In this document: in pieces, positions 61,585 to 64,000 of the stretch
Layout: the number at the start of each line of letters is the position of its first letter
Numbering within the stretch: the first letter of the stretch is position 1
Assembly: GCF_030433435.1 (NCBI RefSeq)
Contig: NZ_JANRHH010000036.1
Span: 62,001-126,000, forward strand
DNA length: 64,000 bases
Direction: 5' to 3'
DNA from: Polycladomyces subterraneus
Lineage (GTDB): Bacteria; Bacillota; Bacilli; Thermoactinomycetales; JIR-001
The notes under the pieces: generated by a model
The model's input: the letters and a program-made list of their open reading frames with translations, nothing else
Databases searched by the model: none
Told to the model about the DNA's origin: nothing
Program-made: the position numbers and the translations under genes

Positions 61585-62598
61585 ATGACTGAAATCAAAG
61601 ACGCATTGGGCCGTCCGCTTCGGGATTTACGCATTTCCGTGACGGACCGTTGCAATTTTCGTTGCCGGTACTGCATGCCTGAAGAAGTGTTTGGTCCCGA
61701 TTACAAGTTTCTCTCGCGGAAGGCGCTTCTCCGATTTGAGGAAATCACCCGATTGGTGCGGATCTTTGTCAAGCTGGGAGTAGAAAAGATCCGAATCACC
61801 GGAGGAGAACCCCTGCTCAGAAAAGGGCTGCCCGATCTTATCCGGATGCTGTCCAACGTGAAAGGGATTCGAGATATTGCCCTGACGACCAACGGCTCCT
61901 TACTCGCCAAGCACGCCCGTGCTCTCAAAGAAGCCGGACTGCAGCGGGTCAACGTCAGTTTGGATGCACTGGATGACGAAATCTTTGCCAAAATAAACGG
62001 GGGGCGGTCTGCTGTCCGACCAGTGTTGGAGGGTATCGAGGCGGCCAGTCAGGCCGGACTGAAGGTGAAGGTCAACATGGTTGTCCAAAAGGGTGTCAAT
62101 GACGGGCAGATCATCCCCATGGCCCGCCATTTTCGCGGAACGGGGCATATCCTGCGCTTCATCGAATTCATGGACGTGGGCAACAGCAACGGGTGGAACC
62201 TGGATCAGGTGGTGTCCAAACGGGAGATCATCGAGCGGATTCACAGGGAAATGCCCTTGGAACCGGTGGAACCCAATTATTACGGCGAAGTCGCTTCCCG
62301 TTACCGTTATCGAGGAACAGATGAGGAGGTCGGGGTGATCTCCTCGGTGACGGAATCCTTTTGTTCCACTTGCACTCGGGCGCGATTGTCCGCCGACGGA
62401 TGGCTGTACACCTGTCTGTTCGCTTCGGAGGGATACGACCTCCGCGGCCCGTTGCGCTCGGGAGAGAGCGACGACGAACTGGAGGCACGCATCCGCGACG
62501 TCTGGAACCATCGACGGGACCGCTATTCCGATGAGCGATTAAAAAACACCCGGGTCCGCGAGCGCAAAAAGGTGGAAATGTCCTATATAGGCGGATAA
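61585..62598 (+). CDS. moaA: GTP 3',8-cyclase MoaA
   Basis: This 337-residue radical-SAM enzyme makes the first molybdopterin intermediate from GTP. The N-terminal cluster is CNFRCRYC (near residue 24), [14 protein letters not shown] is the GGEP motif, and the second cluster is [20 protein letters not shown] (near 270). The C-terminus ends in the functional Gly-Gly. No moaC, moaE or moeA is in the window. Confidence 0.95.
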   Translation: MTEIKDALGRPLRDLRISVTDRCNFRCRYCMPEEVFGPDYKFLSRKALLRFEEITRLVRIFVKLGVEKIRITGGEPLLRKGLPDLIRMLSNVKGIRDIALTTNGSLLAKHARALKEAGLQRVNVSLDALDDEIFAKINGGRSAVRPVLEGIEAASQAGLKVKVNMVVQKGVNDGQIIPMARHFRGTGHILRFIEFMDVGNSNGWNLDQVVSKREIIERIHREMPLEPVEPNYYGEVASRYRYRGTDEEVGVISSVTESFCSTCTRARLSADGWLYTCLFASEGYDLRGPLRSGESDDELEARIRDVWNHRRDRYSDERLKNTRVRERKKVEMSYIGG

Positions 62599-62615
62599 AA
62601 GGATGGTTTGGCATG

Positions 62616-62646
62616 AAGAAACCCCGGCTTTTGCCGGGGCTTTGCG
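62616..62646. terminator. Bidirectional terminator between moaA and ppa
   Basis: CCCCGGC (62622-62628) and GCCGGGG (62633-62639) pair around TTTT with AGAAA before and CTTT after. Confidence 0.85.
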
Positions 62647-63144
62647 TTACTTCTGCTCTTGATAACGTTTGAGGCAGGCTTGGTACAGGTCTGCTGCAAA
62701 TTGGGCATCCTTCCAGCCTTCGATTTTGGTCTCTTTGTTCTCCAGATCCTTATACACTTGGAAAAAGTGCTCGATTTCTTTCAACACGTGCGGAGCAACG
62801 TCATCCAACGATTTCACGTGATTCCAGCGCGGGTCGTCAGCAGGTACCGCCAACAACTTTTCATCTTGACCTTTATCGTCGGACATCAGCAGAACGCCGA
62901 TCACGCGCGAGCGGATGACGCATCCTGGGAAGGTGGGGAAGGTGGTCAATACCAGGATGTCCAACGGATCGCCGTCTTCGGCCAAGGTGGATTCCAGATA
63001 ACCGTATTCGGTCGGGTAGTGCATCGGAGAGTACAACACACGGTCCAGGCGGAACACACCTTTTTCCTTGTCGTATTCGTATTTGTTTTGACTTCCGGTC
63101 GGAATTTCGATAAAGGCATCCACGATTAATTCTTGATGTGCCAT
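62647..63144 (-). CDS. ppa: Inorganic pyrophosphatase, soluble class A
   Basis: This 165-residue family I enzyme has IEIPTGSQNKYEYDKEKGVFRLDRVL, YPTEYGYLESTLAEDGDPLDILVLT with the catalytic aspartates, and VIGVLLMSDDKGQDEKLLAV. It hydrolyses PPi. ATG 63144 follows AAGGAGG; an upstream in-frame ATG at 63180 lies before that site. Confidence 0.95.
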   Translation of the reverse strand: MAHQELIVDAFIEIPTGSQNKYEYDKEKGVFRLDRVLYSPMHYPTEYGYLESTLAEDGDPLDILVLTTFPTFPGCVIRSRVIGVLLMSDDKGQDEKLLAVPADDPRWNHVKSLDDVAPHVLKEIEHFFQVYKDLENKETKIEGWKDAQFAADLYQACLKRYQEQK

Positions 63145-63313
63145 GTCTCGTTTATCCTCCTTATGTATTGATGTTTCCACCGAACGGGACCATCGGAATT
63201 GTCAGTCTCGCTCTACCCACCATTGTATTCGCATTGGCGTTCGGAAGCAAATCCGTTTTGGTTGAAATCTTGTGGTACAATGGATGGGAGACTGAAAGGA
63301 AAGAGGCGTTGGG

Positions 63314-63643
63314 ATGGATTCTCAGGAGCAGTACCATATTTCGCCGGAAATGTTCGCCCGTCGATACCGAAAAGGAGAACTGGACGGGATCATCCTGGAC
63401 GTGCGTGAACCAGAAGAATGGGAAGTGGATCATCTGGACGGTGCGGTCTTGATCCCTCTGCAGCATCTTCCTCATCGGTTGCACGAGCTGGAACGGGACC
63501 AAAAGGTGTATGTGCTTTGTGCCCATGGCATCCGCAGCATATATGCCGCCAATTTCCTGCTCAGCCAGGGATTTCGTCGTGTTGTCAACGTGGATGACGG
63601 GATGGCGGCGGTACGCCTTTATCTGGATGCTGACGCTGATTGA
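63314..63643 (+). CDS. Rhodanese-like domain protein
   Basis: This 109-residue protein is a single rhodanese domain: LDGIILDVREPEEWEVDHLDGAVLIPLQHLPHRL and the active-site loop VYVLCAHGIRSIYAANFLLSQGF with catalytic Cys. It may carry persulfide sulfur. It sits alone with its own terminator. Confidence 0.9.
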   Translation: MDSQEQYHISPEMFARRYRKGELDGIILDVREPEEWEVDHLDGAVLIPLQHLPHRLHELERDQKVYVLCAHGIRSIYAANFLLSQGFRRVVNVDDGMAAVRLYLDADAD

Positions 63644-63647
63644 TATG

Positions 63648-63676
63648 AAAAAAGCTGCTCTGATCGAGCAGCTTTT
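63648..63676. terminator. Bidirectional terminator between rhodanese and ferredoxin
   Basis: AAAGCTGCTC (63651-63660) and GAGCAGCTTT (63666-63675) pair around TGATC, with A-run and T residues on either side. Confidence 0.88.
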
Positions 63677-63687
63677 CGTCGGTCGGT

Positions 63688-63999
<312 letters not shown>

Positions 64000-64000
64000 G

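Overview
The window looks like a chromosome segment of a Gram-positive, endospore-forming, aerobic member of the Bacillales. Backbone gene order matches Bacillus in several places: pdp-dacF-spoIIAA-spoIIAB-sigF-spoVA-lysA, ribDEAH-scpA-scpB, and dacB-spmA-spmB-rluB-resBCDE. Strong AGGAGG ribosome sites, frequent GTG/TTG starts, a T-box, an FMN riboswitch and a spore-coat cluster agree with this. The style suggests a thermophilic Thermoactinomycetaceae-like genome, but that placement is inference. There are no rRNA or tRNA genes, insertion sequences or CRISPR arrays that I can see.

Layout. 1-8,940: end of a pyrimidine nucleoside phosphorylase gene, a CotS-like gene, then the forespore block dacF-spoIIA-sigF and a shortened spoVA operon (AA, AB, AEB, AEA; no AC, AD or AF), and lysA. 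8,940-9,820: no protein gene, but a remarkable candidate structured RNA at 9,094-9,483. 9,820-14,800: an acetyltransferase, alanine dehydrogenase, a PucR-type regulator and heme A synthase. 14,806-20,134: FMN-riboswitch-controlled riboflavin operon followed by scpA-scpB. 20,135-21,120: small arsenic-resistance operon. 21,447-29,040: spore-coat polysaccharide cluster on the minus strand (CotS, CotSA with a frameshift, nucleotidyltransferase, epimerase, UDP-glucose dehydrogenase), with divergent YheC/YheD-type ATP-grasp genes. 29,385-33,057: ytfI/ytfJ-like pair and dacB-spmAB. 33,303-35,300: panD and two more ATP-grasp genes, inserted between spmB and rluB. 35,645-41,876: rluB and resBCDE (cytochrome c biogenesis and a redox two-component system), without resA. 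41,874-46,000: an SDR dehydrogenase and a serine-biosynthesis operon (class V aminotransferase plus SerA) behind a T-box with an apparent AGC serine specifier. 46,152-51,122: a UvrD-like helicase, an acetyltransferase, a CGNR zinc-finger protein and an MFS exporter. 51,259-62,646: a molybdenum-enzyme block containing a form I aerobic CO dehydrogenase (coxM-S-L, with the active-site motif AYRCSFR), its maturation genes (XdhC-YHS fusion, CoxG, CoxD, CoxE), a split second XdhC, a MocA-like cytidylyltransferase and MoaA. 62,647-63,948: pyrophosphatase, a rhodanese and a ferredoxin.

How the parts fit. Much of the window serves sporulation: forespore sigma factor, DPA channel, spore PBP-type carboxypeptidases, SpmAB dehydration proteins and coat glycosylation. 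Another part serves respiration: heme A, cytochrome c biogenesis, ResDE and CO dehydrogenase, so CO could act as a supplementary electron donor. The most unusual item is the 390-nt RNA candidate. It has a 16-bp closing helix followed directly by a T-run, two 17-bp hairpins, and three hairpins with 35-nt arms. Every non-Watson-Crick pair in the helices is G-T read on the plus strand, which is the signature expected of a folded plus-strand RNA. A dispersed intergenic repeat family of about 85-130 bp is a second feature that the gene list does not explain.
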